64,000 bases of DNA from an uncultured Paracoccaceae bacterium (GTDB lineage: Bacteria > Pseudomonadota > Alphaproteobacteria > Rhodobacterales > Rhodobacteraceae): contig CANNFA010000001.1 of the NCBI GenBank assembly GCA_947503765.1, forward strand, positions 310,001-374,000, in the 5' to 3' direction. The notes below the pieces were generated by a model that was not told the DNA's origin, made no database searches, and saw nothing but the letters and a program-made list of their open reading frames with translations. Shown here piece by piece: positions 53,839-61,642 of the stretch (within the stretch, counting starts at the first letter, position 1; each line of letters starts with the position of its first letter). A program made the translations under genes and the position numbers.

Positions 53839-54237
53839 ATGTCCGAAGAAACAATGACCATACGCCAGATGTGTGACGCGTTCGACGTGACGCCGCGCAC
53901 CTTGCGCTTCTACGAATCCAAGGAATTGCTGTCGCCCCGCCGCCTGGGCAACAGGCGCCTGTTCACCCGGCGCGACCGCGCGCGGCTGAAGCTGATCCTG
54001 CGCGGCAAGCGCTTTGGGTTTTCCCTCGAGGAAATCCGCCAGATGCTCGATCTCTACGACACCGATGGCGGCGAGAAGGCGCAACTCGAACGCGCCCGCG
54101 CGGCCGCCGAGGCGCGGCTTGCCGACATGGAACGCCAGCGCGAGGAGTTGACAGCCACCATCGCCGAGTTGAAAGCTCAACTCGAATGGGGCGACAGGAT
54201 GCTGGAATCCTACGGCAAGGCCACCGCCGCCGCCTGA
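53839..54237 (+). CDS. MerR family regulator (second of adjacent pair)
   Basis: The product has 132 residues. [20 protein letters not shown] and [16 protein letters not shown] are nearly superimposable on the first MerR protein, so the pair arose by duplication. A coiled coil covers about 80-125. TGGAGGA lies five bases before the ATG at 53839. It ends 29 bases before the acyl-CoA dehydrogenase start and is probably part of that operon. Confidence 0.88.
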   Translation: MSEETMTIRQMCDAFDVTPRTLRFYESKELLSPRRLGNRRLFTRRDRARLKLILRGKRFGFSLEEIRQMLDLYDTDGGEKAQLERARAAAEARLADMERQREELTATIAELKAQLEWGDRMLESYGKATAAA

Positions 54238-54266
54238 ACCCCGCCGGCGCCCCCCCCGGAGACCGC

Positions 54267-56045
54267 ATGACCAGCTACACCCCGCCCCTCGAAGACCAGC
54301 AGTTCCTTCTGCACGAAGTGCTCGAGGTGCCCGGCAGCGACATCCCCGGATATGCCGATCTGGACCGCGATTTCACCGGCGCCGTCCTGACCGAGGCGGG
54401 CCGGATCGCGGCCGAGGTGCTGCATCCGCTGAACCGGGTCGGCGACCGCCAGGGCTGCGTTCTGAAGGATGGCGCGGTGCGCACGCCGGACGGGTTCCGG
54501 GACGCCTATGACACGTTGAAGGCCGGCGGCTGGCTCGCGCTCGACGCCGATCCCGATTACGGCGGCCAGGGCATGCCGTACCTGCTGGCCTCGGCGGTGG
54601 GCGAGATGTTCGTATCGGCCAATATGGCCTTCAACATGTATCAGGGCCTGACCCACGGCGCCTATTCGGCGATCCGCGCCCATGGCTCGGACGCGCAGAA
54701 GGCGCTTTACCTGCCGAAGATGATCGACGGGACGTGGTCGGGCACCATGAACCTGACAGAGCCGCAATGCGGCACCGATCTGGGCCTGATCCGCACCCGG
54801 GCAGAGCCGCAATCCGACGGCACATGGCGCATCACCGGACAGAAGATCTGGATCTCCGCCGGCGAGCATGACCTGACCGCGAACATCATCCACCTGGTCC
54901 TGGCCAAGGCGCCCGGCGGCGGCGAGGGCACGCGCGGCATCTCGCTTTTCATCGTGCCCAAGGTGCTGGTGAACGACGATGGCAGCCTCGGCGCGCGCAA
55001 CGCCGTCACCTGCGGCGGGCTCGAACACAAGATGGGCATCCACGGCAACGCCACCTGCGTGATGGATTACGACGGCGCAACCGGGTTCCTTGTCGGCGAA
55101 TTGCACGCCGGGATGCGGGCGATGTTCACCATGATGAACGTGGCGCGGATCGGCGTCGGGATGCAGGGGCTGGCCCAGGGCAGCATCGCCTACCAGAACG
55201 CCGCCGCCTTCGCGCGCGAGCGGTTGCAGGGCCGCGCCGTGACCGGCGCGCGAAACCCGGACGGCCCGGCCGATCCGATCCTGGTGCACCCTGACGTGCG
55301 GCGCGGCCTGATGGATCAGAAGAGCTTTGTCGAGGGGGCGCGCGCCTTCGTCTACTGGGGCGCGATGATGATCGACCGCGCCCACCGCACGGGGGATGCC
55401 GAAGCGGAGGCGATGATCTCGCTGCTGACGCCGGTGATCAAGGGCTTCCTGACCGACAAGGGGTTCGACACCGCCGTGCTGGCGCAGCAGACGCTGGGCG
55501 GCTCGGGCTATACCCGCGATACCGGGATCGAGCAGTTCGTGCGCGACGCCCGCATCACCATGACCTACGAAGGCACCAACGGCATCCAGGCGCTGGACCT
55601 GGTCGTGCGCAAGCTGGGTGCGAATGGCGGCCGCACCGCGATGGCGTTTTTCGACATCGTCCGCGACTTCATCCGCGAGAACGAGGGCAACGCGGACCTG
55701 AAGGCCGACTTTCTCGACCCGCTGAAAGAGGCGTCCGGGGCGCTGCAGGCGGCGGCGACATATTTCATGCAGCACGCCGCGAAGGACCCCGAAGCCGCGC
55801 TCGCCGGATCCTACGATTTCATGCACCTGTTCGGCCATGTCTGCCTTGGCCTGATGTGGGCACGGATGGCCCGCGCCGCCGGGGCCGCGCGGGATGCGGG
55901 GCGCGGTGACGCCGCGTTTCTCGATGCAAAGCTCGCCACCGGGCGCTATTACATGGCACGACAATTGCCGGCAGCGGCGCTTCACCTGGCGCGGATCCGC
56001 ACCGGAGCGGCCCCGGTCATGACGCTGGACGACAGCGCGTTCTAG
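54267..56045 (+). CDS. acyl-CoA dehydrogenase (long, DmdC/FadE-like)
   Basis: The product has 592 residues, the length of three-domain acyl-CoA dehydrogenases with an extra C-terminal domain. Family blocks are [29 protein letters not shown] and [14 protein letters not shown]. The catalytic-base region is [15 protein letters not shown], whose Glu aligns with the usual base. The flavoenzyme makes a 2,3-enoyl-CoA and passes electrons to ETF. The length and a DmdB-like ligase nearby raise 3-methylthiopropionyl-CoA as a substrate, but fatty acyl-CoA is as likely. Confidence 0.88.
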   Translation: MTSYTPPLEDQQFLLHEVLEVPGSDIPGYADLDRDFTGAVLTEAGRIAAEVLHPLNRVGDRQGCVLKDGAVRTPDGFRDAYDTLKAGGWLALDADPDYGGQGMPYLLASAVGEMFVSANMAFNMYQGLTHGAYSAIRAHGSDAQKALYLPKMIDGTWSGTMNLTEPQCGTDLGLIRTRAEPQSDGTWRITGQKIWISAGEHDLTANIIHLVLAKAPGGGEGTRGISLFIVPKVLVNDDGSLGARNAVTCGGLEHKMGIHGNATCVMDYDGATGFLVGELHAGMRAMFTMMNVARIGVGMQGLAQGSIAYQNAAAFARERLQGRAVTGARNPDGPADPILVHPDVRRGLMDQKSFVEGARAFVYWGAMMIDRAHRTGDAEAEAMISLLTPVIKGFLTDKGFDTAVLAQQTLGGSGYTRDTGIEQFVRDARITMTYEGTNGIQALDLVVRKLGANGGRTAMAFFDIVRDFIRENEGNADLKADFLDPLKEASGALQAAATYFMQHAAKDPEAALAGSYDFMHLFGHVCLGLMWARMARAAGAARDAGRGDAAFLDAKLATGRYYMARQLPAAALHLARIRTGAAPVMTLDDSAF

Positions 56046-56075
56046 GCCCGCCGCCGGGCCCGACAGGGAGGACGA

Positions 56076-56288
56076 ATGCCCAAACGGTTCCGCCTGACCC
56101 GCCGCTTCAATGTCGGCATGACCGAGGACGGCTATCGCCGCCTGCGCAAATTCGCCGCCGAGGCCGGCCTCGACGAGGGCGAGGCGCTGTCATTCCTGTT
56201 CGAGCATTTCGACAGCGTGACCAATTCGGAAAACCTCACCGCGCGGCTGCGACTGTTCAATTCCGACCTCGACGAGCGCAAGCGATGA
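56076..56288 (+). CDS. small basic protein, possible ribbon-helix-helix regulator
   Basis: The product has 70 residues: basic RFRLTRRFNVGMTEDGY (possible beta strand), helices RRLRKFAAEAGLDEGEAL and FLFEHFDSV, and a charged tail. The order strand-helix-helix and the basic strand are consistent with a ribbon-helix-helix DNA-binding protein, but I recognise no named family. GGGAGGAC precedes the ATG. It lies 30 bases after the acyl-CoA dehydrogenase gene and is probably co-transcribed with it. Confidence 0.6.
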   Translation: MPKRFRLTRRFNVGMTEDGYRRLRKFAAEAGLDEGEALSFLFEHFDSVTNSENLTARLRLFNSDLDERKR

Positions 56289-56363
56289 GTGCCAGGGAAT
56301 CGCCCATGACCGGAACGCGCCCCGAAGATCAGGACGTGCCTGCCCGGCCACGCAAGACGCTTC

Positions 56364-56540
56364 ATGCCTGGCCAGCACAAGCTGGACCCGGCGGCCGTGC
56401 GTATTTGGAACGAGAAGAAGCGGCCAGTGTCGATTCACCCCGCCGATCCGGGCCGCATAGGCGGGGGGACCGGCGGGGCTTCTCCTCGTGCGGTCATCGG
56501 CTCGCCAGCCTGTACCGCAAGCCCGAGACTGGCGCATTAA
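56364..56540 (+). CDS. possible 58-residue protein
   Basis: The frame opens with ATG and encodes 58 residues, beginning MPGQHKLDPAAVRIWNEKKR and continuing with a Gly-rich segment GRIGGGTGGASPRAVIG. Its third codon positions are moderately GC-rich, less than in neighbours, and I see no good ribosome binding site. Short related peptides appear in shifted frames on either side, so a decayed gene is also possible. No function can be given. Confidence 0.25.
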   Translation: MPGQHKLDPAAVRIWNEKKRPVSIHPADPGRIGGGTGGASPRAVIGSPACTASPRLAH

Positions 56541-56548
56541 GGTTAATG
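56535..56548. promoter_or_regulatory. palindrome CATTAAGGTTAATG upstream of GST gene
   Basis: CATTAA and TTAATG are perfect six-base arms around GG. The site lies about 87 bases upstream of the GST-thiolase-FadB genes. The size suits a dimeric repressor such as a MarR, TetR or MerR type, but the regulator is unknown. Confidence 0.35.
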
Positions 56549-56634
56549 GCCGGTTACCCTCTTCCAGCTTCTTCTCGTCAAAAATACGCAAATCCGACAT
56601 TTCTGAACCGCGCAACCTTGGAAAGGCCAGGTGC

Positions 56635-57270
56635 ATGACCCTCAAGCTGCACTGCTTCGGCGAATCGGGACATTCCTACAAGGCCGCGCTGGCGCTGCAA
56701 TTTGCCGGGCTCGACTGGGAGCCGGTCTTCGTGGACTTCTTCGGCGGCGAGACGCGGTCCGCACGCTACCGCGCCGAGGTCAACGGGATGGGCGAGGCGC
56801 CGGTGCTGGTCGACGGCGACCTGCGGCTCAGCCAGTCCGGCGTGATCCAGCAGTACGTTTCCGACAAGACCGGCAAGCTGGGCGGGGCGGGCGCCGACAG
56901 GTACGAGGTTCTGCGCTGGATCCTGTGGGACAACCACAAGCTGTCGGGCATCGCCGGCATGGCGCGGTTTCTCGGGAATTTCCTGCCCGAGGACCAGCGA
57001 CCCGAACCGGTTATCGGCTTTCTGCAGGCCCGGCTCGGGGCCGCGCTGGCCACGCTGGAGGCGCATCTGGCCGGGCGCGACTGGATCGTTGGCGATGCCG
57101 TGTCCAATGCCGACCTGACCTGTTGCGGCTATCTGTACTACCCCGAGCCGTTCGGCTTCACACGCGCCGACTGGCCCGAGATCGACCGCTGGCTGAGCAA
57201 TATCCAGTCGCTGGACGGCTGGAAACACCCCTATGACCTGATGCCCGGCAACCCGTCGGACCGGGCCTGA
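56635..57270 (+). CDS. glutathione S-transferase family protein
   Basis: The product has 211 residues. The N-terminal thioredoxin-like domain has HCFGESGHSYKAALAL and EAPVLVDGDLRLSQSGVI, where the cis-proline and S-Q-S motif bind glutathione. The helical C-terminal domain contains SNADLTCCGYL. GGAAAGG lies ten bases before the ATG at 56635. It is the first of a GST-thiolase-FadB run with 14 bases to the thiolase gene; detoxification of reactive acyl intermediates is one possible role. Confidence 0.85.
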   Translation: MTLKLHCFGESGHSYKAALALQFAGLDWEPVFVDFFGGETRSARYRAEVNGMGEAPVLVDGDLRLSQSGVIQQYVSDKTGKLGGAGADRYEVLRWILWDNHKLSGIAGMARFLGNFLPEDQRPEPVIGFLQARLGAALATLEAHLAGRDWIVGDAVSNADLTCCGYLYYPEPFGFTRADWPEIDRWLSNIQSLDGWKHPYDLMPGNPSDRA

Positions 57271-57284
57271 CCGAGGAGGGCCGC

Positions 57285-58496
57285 ATGACCGACGCCTATA
57301 TCTACGACGCCATCCGCTCGCCGCGGGGACGCGGCCGCAAGGACGGCGCGCTGCACGAGGTCACGGCGCTGAAGCTGTCGGCGGACATGCTGAACGCGAT
57401 CCGGGCCCGCGGCGGCCTCGGGCCGGACGCGGTCGAGGACGTGATCTGGGGCAATGTCACGCAGATCGGCGAGCAGGGCGGCTGCCTTGCGCGCAGCGCG
57501 GTGCTGGCCTCGGATCTGGGCGAAAAGGTGCCCGGCCTGTCGATCAACCGGTTCTGCGCCTCGGGGCTGGAGGCGGTCAATCTTGCCGCCAACCAGGTGC
57601 GCGCGGGGGCGGGCGCAGCCTATATCGCCGGCGGGGTCGAGATGATGAGCCGCGTGCCGATGAGCAGCGACGGCGCCGCGATCGCCGTCGATCCCTCGCT
57701 GGCGATGCGGCAGTATTTCGTCCCGCAGGGCATTTCCGCCGACATCATCGCCACGCTGCACGGCTTTTCGCGCGCGGATGCCGACGCGCTGGCGGTCCGC
57801 TCGCAGCAGCGCGCGCAGGCGGCCTGGGATGCGGGGCGGTTCGACCGCTCGGTCGTGCCGGTGCACGACATCAACGGCCTGCCGATCCTGGAGCGCGACG
57901 AGCATATGCGCCCCGGCACCGACATGGCGGCGCTGGAGGCGCTGAAACCGGCCTTCAAGGATATCGGCGAGACGATGCCCGGCTTCGACCAGCTGGCGCT
58001 GATGAAATACCCGCAGCTCGAACGGGTGAATCACATCCACCATGCGGGCAATTCCAGCGGTATCGTCGACGGCGCGGCGGCGGTCCTGATCGGCTCGCGC
58101 CGCTTCGGCGAGGCGAACGGGCTGACGCCGCGCGCGCGGATCCGCGCGACTGCCAAGATCGGCACCGATCCGACGATCATGCTGACCGGCCCGGTTCCCG
58201 TGACCGAGAAGATCCTGCGCGAGGCGGGAATGGACATCGCCGATATCGGCCTGTTCGAGGTCAACGAGGCGTTTGCCGCCGTCGTCTTGCGCTTCATGCA
58301 GGCGTTCGGGGCCGATCCGGACCGCGTGAACGTCAACGGCGGCGCCATCGCGATGGGCCATCCGCTGGGCGCGACCGGGGCGATGATCCTGGGCACGCTG
58401 CTGGACGAGATGGAGCGCGCCGATCTCGAGACCGGGCTTGCCACGCTTTGCGTCGCGTCCGGCATGGGCGCGGCCACGATCATCGAGCGGGTGTAA
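57285..58496 (+). CDS. fadA: acetyl-CoA C-acyltransferase (thiolase)
   Basis: The product has 403 residues. The active-site Cys lies in NRFCASGLEAVNLAA, the conserved His in NGGAIAMGHPLGATG, and the second Cys in LCVASGMGAA at the C-terminus. It cleaves 3-ketoacyl-CoA to acetyl-CoA in beta-oxidation. GAGG precedes the ATG. It is directly upstream of the multifunctional FadB/J-like gene, the usual pairing. The symbol indicates role; chain-length preference is not known. Confidence 0.92.
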   Translation: MTDAYIYDAIRSPRGRGRKDGALHEVTALKLSADMLNAIRARGGLGPDAVEDVIWGNVTQIGEQGGCLARSAVLASDLGEKVPGLSINRFCASGLEAVNLAANQVRAGAGAAYIAGGVEMMSRVPMSSDGAAIAVDPSLAMRQYFVPQGISADIIATLHGFSRADADALAVRSQQRAQAAWDAGRFDRSVVPVHDINGLPILERDEHMRPGTDMAALEALKPAFKDIGETMPGFDQLALMKYPQLERVNHIHHAGNSSGIVDGAAAVLIGSRRFGEANGLTPRARIRATAKIGTDPTIMLTGPVPVTEKILREAGMDIADIGLFEVNEAFAAVVLRFMQAFGADPDRVNVNGGAIAMGHPLGATGAMILGTLLDEMERADLETGLATLCVASGMGAATIIERV

Positions 58497-58538
58497 CCCA
58501 TGCCCGCTGCCACCTTCACCCAGATGCGAGGCTGAGAC

Positions 58539-60746
58539 ATGGCCGATTTCCACTATGACACGGATGCAGGCGGCGTCGCCACGATCACCTGGGACATGCC
58601 CGGCAGGTCGATGAACGTGCTGAGCTTCGATGCGCTGGCAGAGCTTGACGCGCATGTCGATACCGCGCTGGCCGACGGTGCGGTGCGCGGCATCGTCATC
58701 ACCTCGGGCAAGGCGGGCAGCTTTGCGGGCGGCATGGATCTGAACGTGCTGGCGCGCCTCAGGGACAGCGCGGGCGACAACCCGGCGGCGGGGATCTTCG
58801 AGGGCGTGATGCGGATGCATGCTGTCCTGCGCAAGATCGAGCGCGCCGGCATGGATCCGAAGACGCTGAAGGGTGCCAAGCCGATCGCCTGCGCCCTGCC
58901 CGGCACCGCGATGGGCATCGGGTACGAGCTGGCGCTGGCCTGCCACCGGATTTTCGCCGCCGACTTGCCGAAGGCCAGGATCGGCCTGCCCGAAATCATG
59001 GTCGGCCTGTTTCCCGGTGCGGGCGGCACGACCCGGCTGGTGCGCAAGATGGGGGCGATGGCGGCCTCGCCCTACCTGCTGGAGGGCAAGACGCTGGCCC
59101 CGGCCAAGGCGAAATCGGCCGGCCTGATCGACGAGGTGACGGATCCGGCGGACCTGCTGCGCGCGGCGAAGGACTGGGTGCTGGCGGCCCAGGATGCCGA
59201 TTGCGTCAAGCCTTGGGATCAGAAGGGCTACAAGATGCCGGGCGGCGCGCCCTATCATCCAGCGGGGTTCATGACCTTCGTCGGTGCCTCGGCGATGGTG
59301 AACGGCAGCACCAAGGGCGTCATGCCCGCCCCCAAGGCGCTGCTTTCGGCGGTGTACGAGGGAGCGCTGGTGCCGTTCGACACCGCGCTCAGGATCGAGG
59401 CGCGGTGGTTCACCCATGTGGTGATGGACCCGACCTCGGGCGCGATGATCCGCTCGCTGTTCCTGAACAAGCAGGCGCTGGAAAAAGGCGCGCGCCGCCC
59501 GGACGTGCCGGACCAGACGGTCCGCAAGGTCGGCATCCTCGGCGCCGGGATGATGGGCGCGGGGATCGCGCTGGTCTCGGCGCAGGCCGGGATCGAGGTG
59601 GTGCTGATCGACCGCGATCAGGAGGCGGCGGAGCGCGGCCGCGCCTATACCGAGGGGTACATGGACAAGGGCATCGCGCGCCGCAAGACCACGCCCGAGC
59701 AGAAGGAGGCGGCGCTGTCTCGGATCACCGCCAGCACCGATTATGCCGCGCTGGACGGCTGCGATCTGGTGATCGAGGCGGTGTTCGAGGATCCCGGAAT
59801 CAAGGCCGAGGCGACCCGGCTGGCCGAAGCGGCCACCGGCACGGAGTGCATCCTTGCCACCAACACCTCGACCCTGCCGATCACCGAGCTGGCGCGCGCG
59901 TCGCAGCGCCCGGAGCAATATATCGGCATCCACTTCTTTTCGCCGGTCGAGAAGATGGCGCTGGTCGAGATCATCAAGGGCAAGGCGACGGCCGAGCGTG
60001 CGGTGGCCAAGGCGCTCGATTTCGTGCGGCAGATCCGCAAGACGCCCATCGTGGTTAACGACGCGCGGTTCTTCTACGCCAACCGCTGCATCATCCCCTA
60101 TATCAACGAGGGCATCCGCATGGTGGCCGAGGGCACGGTGCCCGCGCTGGTCGAGAATGCGGCAAAGCTGGTGGGGATGCCGCTGGGGCCGCTGCAACTG
60201 GTCGATGAAACCTCGATCGACCTGGGCGCGAAGATCGCGCGCGCGACGAAGGCGGCGATGGGCGATGCCTATCCCGACGCGGCGGTGGACGAGGTGCTGT
60301 TCTGGATGGAGGCCGAAGGGCGGCTTGGCCGCAAGGCCGGGGCGGGATTCTACGACTATGACGAGGCCGGCAAGCGCACCGGCCTCGCGGCCGCGGTCAA
60401 GGCGCGCTATCCCGAAGCGGATGCACAGCCCGACCTGACCGAGGTGCAGCACCGGCTGCTGATGGCACAGGTGCTGGAGGCGGTGCGCGCGCTGGAGGAC
60501 GGCGTGCTGACCGACATCCGCGAGGGGGACGTGGGCGCGATCCTTGGCTGGGGCTTCGCGCCTTGGTCGGGCGGGCCGTTTTCCTGGCTCGACCGGATCG
60601 GCGCGGCGCGCGCGGTCGAGATCTGCACGGGGCTGGAGGCCGCCCATGGCGCCCGGTTCCGCGCGCCCGACCTGCTACGCGAGATGGCCGAAGCGGGCGA
60701 GACCTTCTATGGCCGGTTCGCCCCCCCGGCGGCGGCCGCGGCGTAG
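58539..60746 (+). CDS. fadJ: multifunctional enoyl-CoA hydratase/3-hydroxyacyl-CoA dehydrogenase
   Basis: The product has 735 residues. The N-terminal crotonase domain has GIGYELALACHRIFA and GLPEIMVGLFPGAGGT, supplying the two catalytic glutamates. The NAD-binding domain begins with VGILGAGMMGAGIALVS, followed by the dehydrogenase signature NRCIIPY and two C-terminal helical domains. It hydrates 2-enoyl-CoA and oxidises the 3-hydroxy product. The FadB/FadJ distinction cannot be made by eye. It is 42 bases after the thiolase gene. Confidence 0.92.
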   Translation: MADFHYDTDAGGVATITWDMPGRSMNVLSFDALAELDAHVDTALADGAVRGIVITSGKAGSFAGGMDLNVLARLRDSAGDNPAAGIFEGVMRMHAVLRKIERAGMDPKTLKGAKPIACALPGTAMGIGYELALACHRIFAADLPKARIGLPEIMVGLFPGAGGTTRLVRKMGAMAASPYLLEGKTLAPAKAKSAGLIDEVTDPADLLRAAKDWVLAAQDADCVKPWDQKGYKMPGGAPYHPAGFMTFVGASAMVNGSTKGVMPAPKALLSAVYEGALVPFDTALRIEARWFTHVVMDPTSGAMIRSLFLNKQALEKGARRPDVPDQTVRKVGILGAGMMGAGIALVSAQAGIEVVLIDRDQEAAERGRAYTEGYMDKGIARRKTTPEQKEAALSRITASTDYAALDGCDLVIEAVFEDPGIKAEATRLAEAATGTECILATNTSTLPITELARASQRPEQYIGIHFFSPVEKMALVEIIKGKATAERAVAKALDFVRQIRKTPIVVNDARFFYANRCIIPYINEGIRMVAEGTVPALVENAAKLVGMPLGPLQLVDETSIDLGAKIARATKAAMGDAYPDAAVDEVLFWMEAEGRLGRKAGAGFYDYDEAGKRTGLAAAVKARYPEADAQPDLTEVQHRLLMAQVLEAVRALEDGVLTDIREGDVGAILGWGFAPWSGGPFSWLDRIGAARAVEICTGLEAAHGARFRAPDLLREMAEAGETFYGRFAPPAAAAA

Positions 60747-60764
60747 CGAACGAACAAAGAAAGC

Positions 60765-60790
60765 CGGGGCAGACGCGCGCGCGTCGGCTT
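60765..60790 (+). terminator. GC inverted repeat after the fadJ-like gene
   Basis: The palindrome GACGCGCGCGCGTC, flanked by AAGCCG and CGGCTT, lies about 20 bases after the stop and before the convergent sulfotransferase gene. The outer arms are not symmetrically placed and no T-run follows, so it is a tentative shared terminator. Confidence 0.35.
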
Positions 60791-60854
60791 CGCCTTGGCT
60801 CTGCGCGCGGCGATCAATTCCAGGCAGACGGGACCGGATCGCGGAAACCTGCCC

Positions 60855-61505
60855 CTACCCGAACCGGTACCCGAACCGCGCGATGTCGTCCGCGCACAAG
60901 GCCGCGACCCGTTCGGCTGTCGCGTCATCGTAATAGGGCCGGTAATCGGCCTGCCGTGCCGAGGCATTGGCGCGCGGGATCGCGTCCAGCCGAAAGCCCA
61001 GATGCGCCTCGACCGGGGCGAGATCGGCGCGCAGGGCCTCCAGCCGGACGAAGGCGCCGCAACGCTCGCGCCCGGCGGCATCGGTGACATAGCCGGCATA
61101 GCCGTTCGCCCCGATCGCCGCGCCGGTCTGCGGATGGGCGACGAAACCGGCGAAATCGGTGCGCGCGGCCAGATGCACCGCCGGGTGGTCGAAGCCCTGC
61201 GCGCGCAGCCAGTGGTAATAGCTGACCATCCGGTCCCAGGGATTGCGCACCAGCGTGAACACGAACAACCCGTCCAGCTCGGCCGGCGTCACCAGCCCGT
61301 CGATATCGGCCAGCGTCGAGTGCTTCCACAGCCGCCCGCGCGCCGCCTGCCCGCGCAGCCGGGCGCGCCGCCGCACCGCCTTGGGCGTGTCGCCGATCAG
61401 GATGTCGTCCTTCATCGCCCGCGCCTCCAGCGCCAGCGCCAGCGCGGTGCCCCCGGTCTTGGGAATATGCACGAAGATGTAGCGCCGCCCGCGCGAGATG
61501 ATCAT
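60855..61505 (-). CDS. sulfotransferase family 2-like protein
   Basis: The product has 216 residues. FVHIPKTGGTALALALE is the 5'-phosphosulfate loop and FTLVRNPWDRMVSYYHWLR the 3'-phosphate motif of PAPS-dependent carbohydrate-type sulfotransferases. No membrane anchor is visible. The start at 61505 gives the typical N-terminus just before the PSB loop. The acceptor, perhaps a polysaccharide or lipid, is unknown. It interrupts the CoA-pathway genes in opposite orientation. Confidence 0.82.
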   Translation of the reverse strand: MIISRGRRYIFVHIPKTGGTALALALEARAMKDDILIGDTPKAVRRRARLRGQAARGRLWKHSTLADIDGLVTPAELDGLFVFTLVRNPWDRMVSYYHWLRAQGFDHPAVHLAARTDFAGFVAHPQTGAAIGANGYAGYVTDAAGRERCGAFVRLEALRADLAPVEAHLGFRLDAIPRANASARQADYRPYYDDATAERVAALCADDIARFGYRFG

Positions 61506-61642
61506 GCCCCGGTGATACCAAGCCCGCCCGCCGCCGGGTAGCGGCTTGTACCGCGCCTTGCCCGCTGCCCGCCGCATTGCCCCTTCTCGGCGCCCGCCAG
61601 CGCGCGTAAGCTGGGCCTGCCGCAACCGAGGGAGGCATGGCG

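Larger units (their letters stand above)
56289..56634 (+). other. intergenic region before the GST gene
   Basis: These 346 bases lack a well-supported gene. They hold a possible 58-codon frame (56364-56540) and the palindrome CATTAAGGTTAATG at 56535-56548, near 87 bases before the GST start. The palindrome is AT-rich in a GC-rich setting and is a candidate operator or promoter element. Several other short frames show no family resemblance. Confidence 0.5.

Noticed and set aside
56190-56645. 151-codon antisense frame around the GST upstream gap
   Set aside because: It overlaps the small basic protein gene, has no ribosome binding site and no family resemblance.
57231-60647. 1138-codon antisense frame over the thiolase and fadJ-like genes
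   Set aside because: The forward strand encodes complete enzymes with all catalytic motifs; the antisense translation is low-complexity.
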